This document shows, piece after piece, positions 6,883 through 15,099 of a stretch of DNA of 64,000 nucleotides; the stretch's first letter is position 1, and the number at the start of each line of letters is the position of its first letter. Location: assembly GCA_019894875.1 (NCBI GenBank), contig JAGXNR010000006.1, positions 10,610 to 74,609 on the forward strand, in the 5' to 3' direction. The position numbers were made by a program, and so were the translations under genes. The stretch comes from Promethearchaeota archaeon. Its GTDB lineage: Archaea; Asgardarchaeota; Lokiarchaeia; Sigynarchaeales; SOKP01. Under the pieces are notes generated by a model, which saw only the letters and a list, made by a program, of their open reading frames with translations, did not search any database and was not told the DNA's origin.

Positions 6883-8106
6883 TTATGCTTTTTTTTCTCT
6901 TAAAGCTCTAATCATTGGTAAATCTTTTCCAGAAAGAATTTCTAGCATAGCGCCTCCAGCTGTAGAAATAAAAGAAATGCCATCAGCTAAACCTGACATT
7001 GCTGCCGCTGCCCCCATTTCACCGCCCCCAATAATTGTTAAAGCTTTATTTTTCTTGGTAGCTTGCACCATTGCTTCAACCATGTCATTTGTGGCCTCTC
7101 TGAATATTTCCATTTCAAATATTCCAGGAGGTCCGTTTGCGATAATTGTTTTACATTTCATTATGATTTCTTTAAATTTCTCTACAGTTTTTTCACCAAT
7201 ATCTCCTGTTGTGGTATTGTAAGTGCCAGCTTCATCAATTCCAATCGTTTTTCTATTGCCGTTGTCATCAATAATTAAATCTTCAGGAAGAATAATTTTA
7301 TCTTTATACTTTTCATAGGTTTCCAGTATCATATCTTTATTTGCTTCCAAGTCTTTAGCTATAATTTTATGATTAGGTTCACCCATATTTTTACCTAAAG
7401 CCTCAAAAATTAGAATTGCTGTTAATCCCGAGCATAAGGCATAATCCAATTTCTCATTATCAAAATTATATTTCATAGCTTTAAACTTATCTATTGCTTT
7501 TGCTCCTCCAATTAGCATAGCCATCGGTTTATCTGGATCCACCATAATTTTCTTTAATGCATATAATTCATCTGCCGTAATTGGTCCTGCCATCATTTTT
7601 GGCCATCCAACAATAGAAGCATGTGCCCTATGAGCTGCCCCAAAAGCATCCACAATGACATAATCAACTAATGGAAAAAGGGTTTTTATCATATCAGTAT
7701 TTTCTGCTTCCGAAAAATCTTTATATTCCTTCATCTCTCCCTCAAATTTACGAACATTATCAAGAACTAAAACTTCTCCTTTTTTAAGATCTTTTATTGC
7801 CTGAATTGCCTGATCTCCATAGATATCTTTCACAAATTTTACTGGACGACCCAAATATTTTTCTATCTCTTTCGCATGGATGTCAAGATCAGTAAAGTCA
7901 TCACTACCTGGACGAGATTGATGTGCAAGAATAATAACTGCACTTTTTTTGAAATATTTGTTCAATGCAGGGACTAGTGCTCTAATTCGAGGGGAATCTC
8001 TTATCAGCATCGTCTCAACATCAATATTGGAGTTGATATCAACCCTCATTAACACTTTTTTACCTTTTAAATTTACGTCTTTATATGAAGTATAATCAAT
8101 TTTCAT
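6883..8106 (-). CDS. pgk: Phosphoglycerate kinase
   Basis: 407 residues, full length for archaeal PGK. It interconverts 1,3-bisphosphoglycerate plus ADP and 3-phosphoglycerate plus ATP in glycolysis and gluconeogenesis. The N-terminal signature is VLMRVDINSNI (about 19-29), then AHQSRPG, the LDNVRKFEGE segment and DAFGAAHRAHASIVG, which bind the triose phosphate. The C-terminal nucleotide domain has IGGAKAIDK and the closing GGGEMGAAA. The ATG at 8106 fits the family start (MKIDYTSY). Monocistronic, divergent from larB. Confidence 0.95.
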   Translation of the reverse strand: MKIDYTSYKDVNLKGKKVLMRVDINSNIDVETMLIRDSPRIRALVPALNKYFKKSAVIILAHQSRPGSDDFTDLDIHAKEIEKYLGRPVKFVKDIYGDQAIQAIKDLKKGEVLVLDNVRKFEGEMKEYKDFSEAENTDMIKTLFPLVDYVIVDAFGAAHRAHASIVGWPKMMAGPITADELYALKKIMVDPDKPMAMLIGGAKAIDKFKAMKYNFDNEKLDYALCSGLTAILIFEALGKNMGEPNHKIIAKDLEANKDMILETYEKYKDKIILPEDLIIDDNGNRKTIGIDEAGTYNTTTGDIGEKTVEKFKEIIMKCKTIIANGPPGIFEMEIFREATNDMVEAMVQATKKNKALTIIGGGEMGAAAAMSGLADGISFISTAGGAMLEILSGKDLPMIRALREKKA

Positions 8107-8294
8107 AAGTTATATCACTTCAGATTAGGATTTATAATTGAAATTGTAGTAATTTATAATTATTTTAAATGGTTATTATCTTTTTTTAAAAATTGTAAAT
8201 TAGAAAAATACAAAATGTATGAAGTCTTATTCATTTTTATAAACGATTTATTTTAAACATCTTATTTCATTAAATTCTCTTAAGGTATCGTACT

Positions 8295-9074
8295 ATGAGT
8301 GAAATTAAAGATATTTTATCAAAATTATTGGAGAAAAAAGTGTCTTTAGAAGAAGCTGAAAGGTTATTAAGAGCAAATCAAGTTGAAGAAGTAGGAGACC
8401 TAGCTAAATTGGATATCTTCCGTAAAACAAGGACAGGGGCCCCAGAAGTCATTTTTGCTCAAAACAAAACATCTCAAATGGTAATAGAAATAACAAAAAG
8501 ATTTTTAGAAAGTAAAAAATATGCAATAATCTCTCGGTATAATGAAGATCAGAAGAATCTCATACTCGAATCATTTGATAAATCCACTGAATATGATCTT
8601 GAGATCAGTAAACTTGGAAAAATAATTGTACTAAAGGAAAAATCATATAATTTCCCTAAAAAAAAGGGAATAGTAGGAGTTGTGACTGCTGGAAGTTCAG
8701 ACATCCCTGTCGCTGTAGAAGCAAAAATTATTGCAGAATCGATGGGATGCAAAGTTGTTACATCTTATGATGTTGGTATAGCAGGTATTCATCGTCTTTT
8801 CTCTCCCTTAAGTGAAATGATTAAAAAAGGTGTTCATGTAATAATAGTCTGTGCCGGGATGGAAGGGACTTTACCTGGAGTTGTTGCAGCTCTTGTTGAT
8901 GTTCCCGTAATTGGGGTTCCAATTTCAAGCGGTTATGGCATGGGAGAAAAAGGAAAAGGTGCCCTAGTTACAATGTTACAATCATGTTCCCCGGGATTAT
9001 TAGTCGTAAATATTGATAATGGTTTTGGTGCTGGTGCTTCAGCTGCGATTATTGCTAATAAGATCGCGGATTAG
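8295..9074 (+). CDS. larB: LarB, nickel-pincer cofactor biosynthesis (PurE-like carboxylase/hydrolase)
   Basis: 259 residues. The N-terminal 80 residues are the LarB-specific helical part (LEKKVSLEEAERLL), and the rest is an AIR-carboxylase (PurE)-like domain with VVTAGSSDIPVAVEA and the loop GIAGIHRLFS. LarB carboxylates nicotinic acid adenine dinucleotide and cleaves the phosphoanhydride, the first step to the nickel pincer cofactor of lactate racemase and relatives. larC, which inserts nickel, lies 1.6 kb downstream on the other strand. larE and a LarA-type racemase are not in the window. Good length and motifs. Confidence 0.92.
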   Translation: MSEIKDILSKLLEKKVSLEEAERLLRANQVEEVGDLAKLDIFRKTRTGAPEVIFAQNKTSQMVIEITKRFLESKKYAIISRYNEDQKNLILESFDKSTEYDLEISKLGKIIVLKEKSYNFPKKKGIVGVVTAGSSDIPVAVEAKIIAESMGCKVVTSYDVGIAGIHRLFSPLSEMIKKGVHVIIVCAGMEGTLPGVVAALVDVPVIGVPISSGYGMGEKGKGALVTMLQSCSPGLLVVNIDNGFGAGASAAIIANKIAD

Positions 9075-9229
9075 TTATAATTTTCATAATAAACTAATCT
9101 TTAATTCTCAATTTCGCATTTAGTAAAAAATATGTTTTTTCAATTTGGCTAACCTTAACTAGGAAAATTTTATAAATATTCGGGTTGAAATAAATTTCAT
9201 TTATTTAAAATTAAAAATAGATGTAAATT

Positions 9230-9895
9230 ATGACACCAACACCTGCTTCAACTGAAGCTTTATCTAAGCTTCGTGAGCTAAATCCAGAATTTGGATGGTA
9301 TATTATTCCATTCCTCGTTTTAGTTCTATATATATATGGAGTGGAAATTAAGAACGCAAGAGAAACAGGAAATTGGAGTACAATTTTCGCGGGATTAACT
9401 CTTTTAGGTCTAGATTTAATTAATGAAATATGGAATGGACTTATTTTTGCCTTTACTAATGTATCTGCATTTTGGACAACACCAGGAGCAAGTGCCTATA
9501 TTATTTTAATTGGATGGAATATTGAAATTGCTTTTATGTTTTCCATTGCGGGGATAGTATTTGCTAAATTTCTACCTGGTGATAAGAACAAGAAAATGCT
9601 AGGACTTCCTAATCGGTGGGCTTATGCGATCGGCTTCACAATCTTTTCGGTGTTTGTAGAAATATTATTAAACCGAGGGGATTATTTAATTTGGGAGTAT
9701 CCATGGTGGAATTGGTACAATCCAATTCTTATCTTCCTAATAGGATATTTTCATTTCTTTGTAGGAGCATTCTATGTTTATGATTTGCCAGATAGAAAGT
9801 CAAAAGTGAAAGTAGTCGGAATAATCTATGGCATAGGAATTGTGTTGTTATGCATATTTCTCCCACTAGGTATTGCAGGAATAATTAATTTTTAA
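9230..9895 (+). CDS. Polytopic membrane protein, unknown function
   Basis: 221 residues with about six hydrophobic spans: about 22-40, 51-73, 88-112, 132-147, 162-182 and 193-219. Several Trp-rich loops (WEYPWWNWYNP) lie near membrane borders. No family recognised. Its location between larB and a TPR gene, near nikR, raises a role in metal handling, but no His/Cys metal ligands stand out. A T-run follows the stop. Confidence 0.7.
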   Translation: MTPTPASTEALSKLRELNPEFGWYIIPFLVLVLYIYGVEIKNARETGNWSTIFAGLTLLGLDLINEIWNGLIFAFTNVSAFWTTPGASAYIILIGWNIEIAFMFSIAGIVFAKFLPGDKNKKMLGLPNRWAYAIGFTIFSVFVEILLNRGDYLIWEYPWWNWYNPILIFLIGYFHFFVGAFYVYDLPDRKSKVKVVGIIYGIGIVLLCIFLPLGIAGIINF

Positions 9896-9900
9896 ATTTC

Positions 9901-9908
9901 TTTTTTTT
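9901..9908 (+). terminator. Oligo-T terminator
   Basis: Eight T residues six bases past the stop of the membrane protein gene. Confidence 0.4.
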
Positions 9909-10089
9909 CTTCGAATTCCGTAATCTTAAATGAACTAAAATAGAATTATTAGCCCTTTTTCAATTTCTTTAGTGGTATAATTTAACCTAGATAAGTATTT
10001 ATATTAAAATTAATATAATAGATATTGAACTTATTTTAATTTAAATAAAACTATTAAAAAAATTCTAAAGAATTGTAGTTGAGACCGCG

Positions 10090-10632
10090 ATGGTCGCATC
10101 TATTGAACATGAAGAACTTTTTGAGAAATCAAAAAAATTTTTCGATGAGGAAGATATCGATAACACCTTAGATCACTATGAAAAAGCATTAGAACGTTTC
10201 GATCGGTCAAAGCATAAAAATAAATCAGACTACATCAATTTCCTACAACTAATTTTAGATTATTGCCAAGAAAACAAATTACCCGAGCAGGAAGCATTAG
10301 TATTAAGAGCATTAGGAAGAACACACTCTCTTTTTAAACAGCATGCCGAAAGTATGAAATATCATTATCAATCACTAAAAATTCAAAAAAGACTAGGGAA
10401 AAAAGTTGAAACTGCTGAAGGTTTGGTATTTCTAGCAGAAGATCTTGAAATATCTGGCAATTACGATAAAAGTATAGAAACTTTTCAAGAAGCATCAGAA
10501 TTATTCCAAGATTTAGGAAAACTAAGAAACGTCAAGGATATAACAAAGGAATTAAAAAGATTAAAAGAATTTTCTAAAGAAATGGTTGAAGACGAGTATT
10601 TGTTAAACAAGTTTAATGTTGATAAATATTAA
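10090..10632 (+). CDS. TPR-repeat protein
   Basis: 180 residues, all helical. At least three tetratricopeptide-like units are visible: about 11-35 (KKFFDEEDIDNTLDHYEKALERF), 72-100 (ALVLRALGRTHSLFKQHAESMKYHYQ) and 113-146 (AEGLVFLAEDLEISGNYDKSIETFQEA). Such repeats bind other proteins; no catalytic domain is attached. Partner is unknown. It is convergent with larC. Confidence 0.75.
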   Translation: MVASIEHEELFEKSKKFFDEEDIDNTLDHYEKALERFDRSKHKNKSDYINFLQLILDYCQENKLPEQEALVLRALGRTHSLFKQHAESMKYHYQSLKIQKRLGKKVETAEGLVFLAEDLEISGNYDKSIETFQEASELFQDLGKLRNVKDITKELKRLKEFSKEMVEDEYLLNKFNVDKY

Positions 10633-10695
10633 ATCAGATCAACAATGAGGCTTTTTAACTTAACCAATTTTTTTTTCAATTTTATTATAATCACT

Positions 10696-11979
10696 TTACT
10701 TTTTCATAAAATCTGGATTTAAATAACCTTGCAGTCTGATTTGAATCTTTCTTACAGGAATTCCTGAATCTTCGCTTATCTTTTTAATATCTTCATATTC
10801 GGGTTTAATATTGACTATATCCTTATTATTTAGAGTCTTTATAAAAGAGATCTTAAAATTTACTTCATAGTTTTTCCCATTAATTTCAACATTACGTTTT
10901 TCTTGAGTTCGTTCAATACAAACCCGGTTCATAGTATAATATCTCACCCCTAATGTCCCTAATTCATGGATCAATTTTTCAATTAACCCAAATGTATTTT
11001 TTGGATGACAAAGAACTTTTATTATGTAACTAGGTCGATTTTTTTTTGTAATACTTGGAATTATTTGAACATCTAAAATTTCTTCTTTTTTTAATTTATT
11101 AATAAAATCCCCCAGTATTTCTCCTGATACGTCATCCACATCAGTTTCAAGAATTGATATATCTTCAACATATTTTTGTAAAGGATGGAAAGAATCAACG
11201 CTATCGGTATCAAAAGCATTTCCGTAATATAATCGAAAAATGTTTAGGAAGTTTTTGAAAGATTTTTGACCCGTGCTATAAATAGTCTTCTTTATTTCCA
11301 TCTCAGGTAGAAATTGGGTGATTTTAGGATTTAAATTTGTTAATAATGCCGCTCCCGTAGGGGTTACTATCTCTGATTCAATAGGACCACCATAAGTGAG
11401 TAAACTTGATTTTTCTAAAATCTTTAAAGTTGCGGGAGCTGGAACAGTTAACATACCGTGAGCTGTTTTAACTTTACCACCCCCCAAGGGTATCTTGCTA
11501 CAGTAAATTTTAAACATGTCATCAAAACCATTAATCGCATCCAAGATTACTGTTACCCCTAGAATATCTATTAAGGTATCAACTGAGCTAAGCTCATGGA
11601 GATGAATATTTTCTGCTAATTCACCATGAACTTCTGCTTCTGCTTGGATTAAAGAATTTAAAACCTTATCGGCATAATTCTTTGCAGAATCAGAAATTTT
11701 TTTATCATTTAAATATGCATTTAAAGAATTTCGAAGTGTTGTAGCTGATCTGTGATCTTTTTTTTCAGTAATTTCAATTTTCAATTGGTTTGTTTCTATT
11801 CCAGATCGAAGTATTTTCATCAATTCAATATTTAGCTTTGATACACCGGGTAAGTAATTTTTAAGTTCTGTTAATTCCTCTAAAATTTCATTTGGGTTTG
11901 AAACTAAGCCCAAGAGAGAAGCAAGAAACATATCTCCGGATATTCCCGAATTATTCAAATCTAAGTATAATATTCTCAT
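10696..11979 (-). CDS. larC: LarC, nickel insertion enzyme for the nickel-pincer cofactor
   Basis: About 427 residues from the ATG at 11979 (a TTG four codons earlier is possible). The family start ILYLDLNNSGISGDMFLASLLG is present. The N-terminal part carries HLHELSSVDTLIDILG and the CSKIPLGGGKVKTAHG segment that binds metal and CTP, followed by the small C-terminal domain ending in RKIQIRLQG. LarC is a CTP-dependent nickel cyclometallase that inserts Ni into the bis-thioacid pincer. In some bacteria larC needs a programmed frameshift; here it is one frame. The nickel regulator gene nikR lies close by, which suggests a small nickel-use locus. Confidence 0.92.
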   Translation of the reverse strand: MRILYLDLNNSGISGDMFLASLLGLVSNPNEILEELTELKNYLPGVSKLNIELMKILRSGIETNQLKIEITEKKDHRSATTLRNSLNAYLNDKKISDSAKNYADKVLNSLIQAEAEVHGELAENIHLHELSSVDTLIDILGVTVILDAINGFDDMFKIYCSKIPLGGGKVKTAHGMLTVPAPATLKILEKSSLLTYGGPIESEIVTPTGAALLTNLNPKITQFLPEMEIKKTIYSTGQKSFKNFLNIFRLYYGNAFDTDSVDSFHPLQKYVEDISILETDVDDVSGEILGDFINKLKKEEILDVQIIPSITKKNRPSYIIKVLCHPKNTFGLIEKLIHELGTLGVRYYTMNRVCIERTQEKRNVEINGKNYEVNFKISFIKTLNNKDIVNIKPEYEDIKKISEDSGIPVRKIQIRLQGYLNPDFMKK

Positions 11980-11995
11980 TTTGTTGTTCAATTAA

Positions 11996-12040
11996 AATTG
12001 GTATAAAACTCAATAATTAAGCGATATTAATTTTATAGTA
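11996..12040. repeat. Direct repeat copy A upstream of larC
   Basis: About 45 bases that recur in the same orientation at 12199-12244; roughly 39 of 46 aligned positions match. This copy abuts the start of larC. Confidence 0.6.
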
Positions 12041-12097
12041 TAACATTATTCAAGTACAATAAAAAAATAAAGTTACTTCATTTATGTTATAATAAAT

Positions 12098-12130
12098 ATT
12101 CAAATGAGAATCAAATGAGATTCAAATTTA
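12098..12130. repeat. Three tandem 11-bp units
   Basis: ATTCAAATGAG, AATCAAATGAG and ATTCAAATTTA follow each other without gaps. One unit is about one turn of the helix, as expected for cooperative protein binding. It lies midway in the divergent larC/12312 spacer, so it may be an operator; the binding protein is unknown (NikR is a candidate by location only). Confidence 0.5.
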
Positions 12131-12198
12131 AAAATCAAAAATAATCATTGCTCTCGAAGAAGTATATAAAAACGACCTTGATATTGATCTATTTTAAG

Positions 12199-12244
12199 AA
12201 TTGGTAGAAAACTCGATTATTAAGTGATAACAATTTTATAAGTA
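12199..12244. repeat. Direct repeat copy B upstream of the phosphatase-like gene
   Basis: Second copy of the 45-base repeat (see 11996-12040). It ends about 70 bases before the ATG at 12312. With the tandem 11-bp units it accounts for most of what can be seen in the 332-base spacer. Confidence 0.6.
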
Positions 12245-12311
12245 GATTATCTATTTAATAATATTAAGAAATATTAAAAATAACTTAAGTTTTCAATTTT
12301 AGGACGCCATT

Positions 12312-13046
12312 ATGAGTGAACTTCAAACTCTAAAATGCTATTTGAACCAGTTACCCGCAACATTACTTAAATTATTACATGTTGAGCCCCCCTCTGGTGT
12401 TATACCAGAAGCTATTCAACAAGTATTGGATTTATATCAAGATATTGAACGTATTAGTATAAATTTAATCGATAATTTTGGACTCTTTGAAATAACATAC
12501 CTTAAACCGCATTTTATGATCTCTAACTCGGAAGTTATGTTATTACTTAGTACAAGAAACCCATACACATTAGGAGTATTACATCAACTTATTTATGGTG
12601 GTTTCGAAAAGGAACCAAATGGATTTCACCTTTTACGATACTTAAACGATAATGAAAAAACATCTTGTTTCATTGGGAGGAAAAAAGACATAGAACGCTA
12701 TGATGGGGGAACTAAATCTATTCCCAAAGATTCGGATATGAGTACTTGGGTTCAAAGTGCTCAAGCGATTAACACTTATGACCTTTCTTGGATGCATTAT
12801 TTAGATTTTGAGAATTTGCATAAGAAACAACAACAGTTAAAGCAAAGAACACCAGAAGATCTAATTGAAAAATTAATTAATAGAACTGATAAATGGATCT
12901 TAAGTAATTACAAACAATTAAGGCAAAATTCTTTAATGATTATCATCGGAGATCATGGTAGAAGTAAATTAGATTTGGAATATTCTGGTAAAATAGCTCA
13001 ATGGCGAGAAGCAAGTGTACCTATCGCGATTTTCATAAAGAAATAA
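12312..13046 (+). CDS. Alkaline-phosphatase-superfamily-like protein
   Basis: 244 residues. The clearest feature is near the C terminus: LMIIIGDHGRSKLD (about 213-226), the metal-binding Asp-His motif of the alkaline phosphatase/sulfatase/phosphopentomutase superfamily, followed by VPIAIFIKK. The N-terminal metal site and nucleophile (Asp-Ser/Thr) of active members are not evident, so it may be a partial or inactive member. It is followed 41 bases later by nikR on the same strand, and the pair may be an operon. Substrate is unknown. Confidence 0.6.
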   Translation: MSELQTLKCYLNQLPATLLKLLHVEPPSGVIPEAIQQVLDLYQDIERISINLIDNFGLFEITYLKPHFMISNSEVMLLLSTRNPYTLGVLHQLIYGGFEKEPNGFHLLRYLNDNEKTSCFIGRKKDIERYDGGTKSIPKDSDMSTWVQSAQAINTYDLSWMHYLDFENLHKKQQQLKQRTPEDLIEKLINRTDKWILSNYKQLRQNSLMIIIGDHGRSKLDLEYSGKIAQWREASVPIAIFIKK

Positions 13047-13087
13047 ATTTAATCTTTTATAAGCAATTAACGATTTCCCTGCTGAAA

Positions 13088-13621
13088 ATGGAGGAATATA
13101 AACGATTTACAGTCTCTCTTCCTGAAAAATTATATGAACAGTTCGAATTATTTAGAAATAAAATGGGAATTTCCCGATCAGATGCGATTAGGAAAGCAAT
13201 GCATACTCTTATGATTAGTGAAGAAAATCTTTCGCTTAGTTCTGGAGATGCAGTCGGCTGTATTACAATTATTATGACCCATGAGCATCCTGATATAAAA
13301 CAAGAGGAGCATTCTCATGACGCTTCTCATAGTGCTGACCATGATCATGATTATGGTTCTGGTTCAATGTATGCAAATGTTCATCAGACTGATGAATTAC
13401 TGAAAACTGATATTCAACATCATTTTTATGATATTATTATATCTACAATGCACATTCATTTAGAATTTGAGAAATGCTTAGAGATTATAGCGGTTTCTGG
13501 GCTGTATGCTCGTGTTAAAAAACTTAAAGATGAATTGCAGAAATTAAAAAGCATTCTCTCTGTTGGATTTTTTATAATTGATAAGAAATCAAACGAAGAA
13601 GTTGAGAAGAAGAAAAAATAA
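13088..13621 (+). CDS. nikR: NikR-type nickel-responsive transcription regulator
   Basis: 177 residues from the ATG at 13088; the open frame upstream overlaps the preceding gene and is not part of the family. Residues 1-45 are a ribbon-helix-helix DNA-binding domain (KRFTVSLPEKLYEQFE, ISRSDAIRKAM). The C-terminal ACT-like domain has the nickel site: His in IQHHFYD and HIHLEFEKC, matching E. coli NikR His76, His87, His89 and Cys95. A His/Asp-rich insertion (HSHDASHSADHDHDYG) sits between the two, which ordinary NikR lacks, and may bind extra metal. NikR represses nickel uptake when nickel is plentiful. No nickel transporter is in the window, but larB/larC are near. Confidence 0.88.
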   Translation: MEEYKRFTVSLPEKLYEQFELFRNKMGISRSDAIRKAMHTLMISEENLSLSSGDAVGCITIIMTHEHPDIKQEEHSHDASHSADHDHDYGSGSMYANVHQTDELLKTDIQHHFYDIIISTMHIHLEFEKCLEIIAVSGLYARVKKLKDELQKLKSILSVGFFIIDKKSNEEVEKKKK

Positions 13622-13839
13622 GAATAATAGATTCCAAACCTCTAAGAAAGAGTCCAAGGTATAAGGCGATTTGGGAAGGAATTTTTATTCTTAATTTATT
13701 TTAGGTTGTGTGTGTTTAACGTTACAACTAATATGAAAAAATTTAGATTTAAATTCAAATGCAGTACGAATTTAGTAATTTCTTAAAAAAATTAAAACAA
13801 AATAAAAAAAAAACAGATTTAAAGCTTAATTCAATAATT

Positions 13840-14037
13840 TTACAGATCTTTTTCTTGAACGGTTTTCCTATTATTTGCTTTAGCTCTCCCAATCGCTTTG
13901 TCAAGAACTTCAATTATTGCATCATTAAGGGCAGGTCCGTCAATTAAATCGCCGGAAGTATTACATCCTTTTCCCTTAATATATTCTCGAACTTTGCTTT
14001 TTACGAAAAGAGCCTCTACCGCGCCTTTTTTAGCCAT
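13840..14037 (-). CDS. Short archaeal histone, copy 1
   Basis: 65 residues. Helix 1 (about 8-20, FVKSKVREYIK), a loop (NTSGD) and the long helix 2 (about 32-55) form a histone fold; RKTVQEKDL at the end is the second loop, and helix 3 is practically absent. Sequence and brevity resemble the small histones of the Bdellovibrio HBb / face-to-face group rather than 67-residue nucleosomal HMfB histones. It should bind DNA as a dimer or tetramer. The start is fixed by AGGAGGAATAAAAAA before the ATG. Copy 2 at 14482 differs at five of 65 positions. Confidence 0.85.
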   Translation of the reverse strand: MAKKGAVEALFVKSKVREYIKGKGCNTSGDLIDGPALNDAIIEVLDKAIGRAKANNRKTVQEKDL

Positions 14038-14111
14038 TTTTTTATTCCTCCTATAATGATTTAGAAATGATTTAAAATAGATTATATTTTTAATTAATAT
14101 TCTGTCTTTCT

Positions 14112-14128
14112 TATTTTTAAACTTTAAG
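14112..14128 (-). promoter_or_regulatory. BRE/TATA promoter of histone copy 1
   Basis: On the minus strand CTTAAAG (14128-14122) is followed by TTTAAAAATA (14121-14112), a good BRE plus TATA pair about 75 bases before the ATG. It is identical in copy 2, inside a longer conserved stretch. Confidence 0.5.
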
Positions 14129-14481
14129 GTTAAATTATCATAAACGATGAATAAAAACCTTCTATATGCAATTCTTGTGAAATGAAAATTGTGTGAAAAT
14201 GAGGCTCAGTTTTATAATTACTCACAAATCTAAGAAGAATTTCTTAAATTCAAATTGGAAATGATTGAATTCATCCAAAAATACATAAAAAATAGACGAA
14301 AATAATTTTTCGAAATATAAGAAGGAGAACTATCTTAATTCTAATATGAAGTATTATGTTGTTTAATCCTTATCTCTAATAAAATACTAAAAAAAAAAAT
14401 TAAAAATAATTTTTTGTGTTATAATTCTTGATGGATACCTTATTTACACTCTTTTGGAAAGACGAGATGTTTTAATTAAGT

Positions 14482-14679
14482 CTATAGATCCTTTTCCTGG
14501 ACCGTTTTTCGATTATTTGCTTTCGCCCGGGCGATTGCCTTGTCAAGAACGTCAATAATTGCATCATTAAGAGCTGGACCGTCAATTACGTCTCCACTAG
14601 TATTGCAATCTTTTCCCTTAATATATTCTCGAACTTTGCTTTTAACAAAAAGAGCCTCTACATTACCTTTTTTAGCCAT
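14482..14679 (-). CDS. Short archaeal histone, copy 2
   Basis: 65 residues, same start signal and end as copy 1. Differences from copy 1: Ala6 to Asn, Gly24 to Asp, Leu31 to Val, Glu43 to Asp, Gly50 to Ala. The changes are mild, so both are probably functional and could form heterodimers. Each gene has its own promoter copy, so the two can be expressed separately. Confidence 0.85.
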   Translation of the reverse strand: MAKKGNVEALFVKSKVREYIKGKDCNTSGDVIDGPALNDAIIDVLDKAIARAKANNRKTVQEKDL

Positions 14680-14752
14680 TTTTTTATTCCTCCTATAATG
14701 ATTTAAAAATGATTTAAATTAAATTATATTCTAAATATAATTCTGTCTTTCT

Positions 14753-14769
14753 TATTTTTAAACTTTAAG
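14753..14769 (-). promoter_or_regulatory. BRE/TATA promoter of histone copy 2
   Basis: Same CTTAAAG plus TTTAAAAATA as copy 1, about 75 bases before the ATG. Confidence 0.5.
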
Positions 14770-15099
14770 GTTAAATTATCTTAAATGATGAATAGTCACC
14801 TTCTAAATGCAATTCTTATAAGGTTAAAATTATGTGAAAATAAGAGTCAGTTTTATAATTACTCACAAGTTTATGAATATTTTCTAAAATATAAATTGGA
14901 AATGATTGTATTTACATAGAAATATAGATATAATAGATAGAAATAATTTTTCAAAATATAAGAAGGAGAACTATCCTAATTCTAAAAAATATTGGTAGCC
15001 ATCAATTTGATCAAAATTACTTAAATCGATAAAATCTTATCTACAATAAAATAGAAAAAGAAACTTAAATTTTTAAAATAATCAATAGTGTAGTAAACC

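Larger units (their letters stand above)
13840..14345 (-). repeat. Tandem duplication unit, copy 1 (histone gene plus upstream region)
   Basis: The coding region and about 300 bases before it are repeated 642 bases further on. Conserved islands in the upstream part include the ribosome binding site, a BRE/TATA stretch near 14112-14128 and a block at 14319-14334 (AAGAAGGAGAACTATC). The 14038-14481 stretch holds no other gene. Confidence 0.8.
14482..14985 (-). repeat. Tandem duplication unit, copy 2 (histone gene plus upstream region)
   Basis: Second copy of the 13840-14345 unit. Both units end at the far side near AAGAAGGAGAACTATC (here at about 14960-14975). The rest of 14680-15099 holds no further gene that can be seen. 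Confidence 0.8.

Noticed and set aside
6875..7222. 115-codon plus-strand ORF
   Set aside because: Antisense to pgk; composition (Pro/Ala/Ile-rich) is that of a shadow frame.
13001..13087. 29-residue N-terminal extension of NikR
   Set aside because: It overlaps the preceding gene and precedes the conserved ribbon-helix-helix start.
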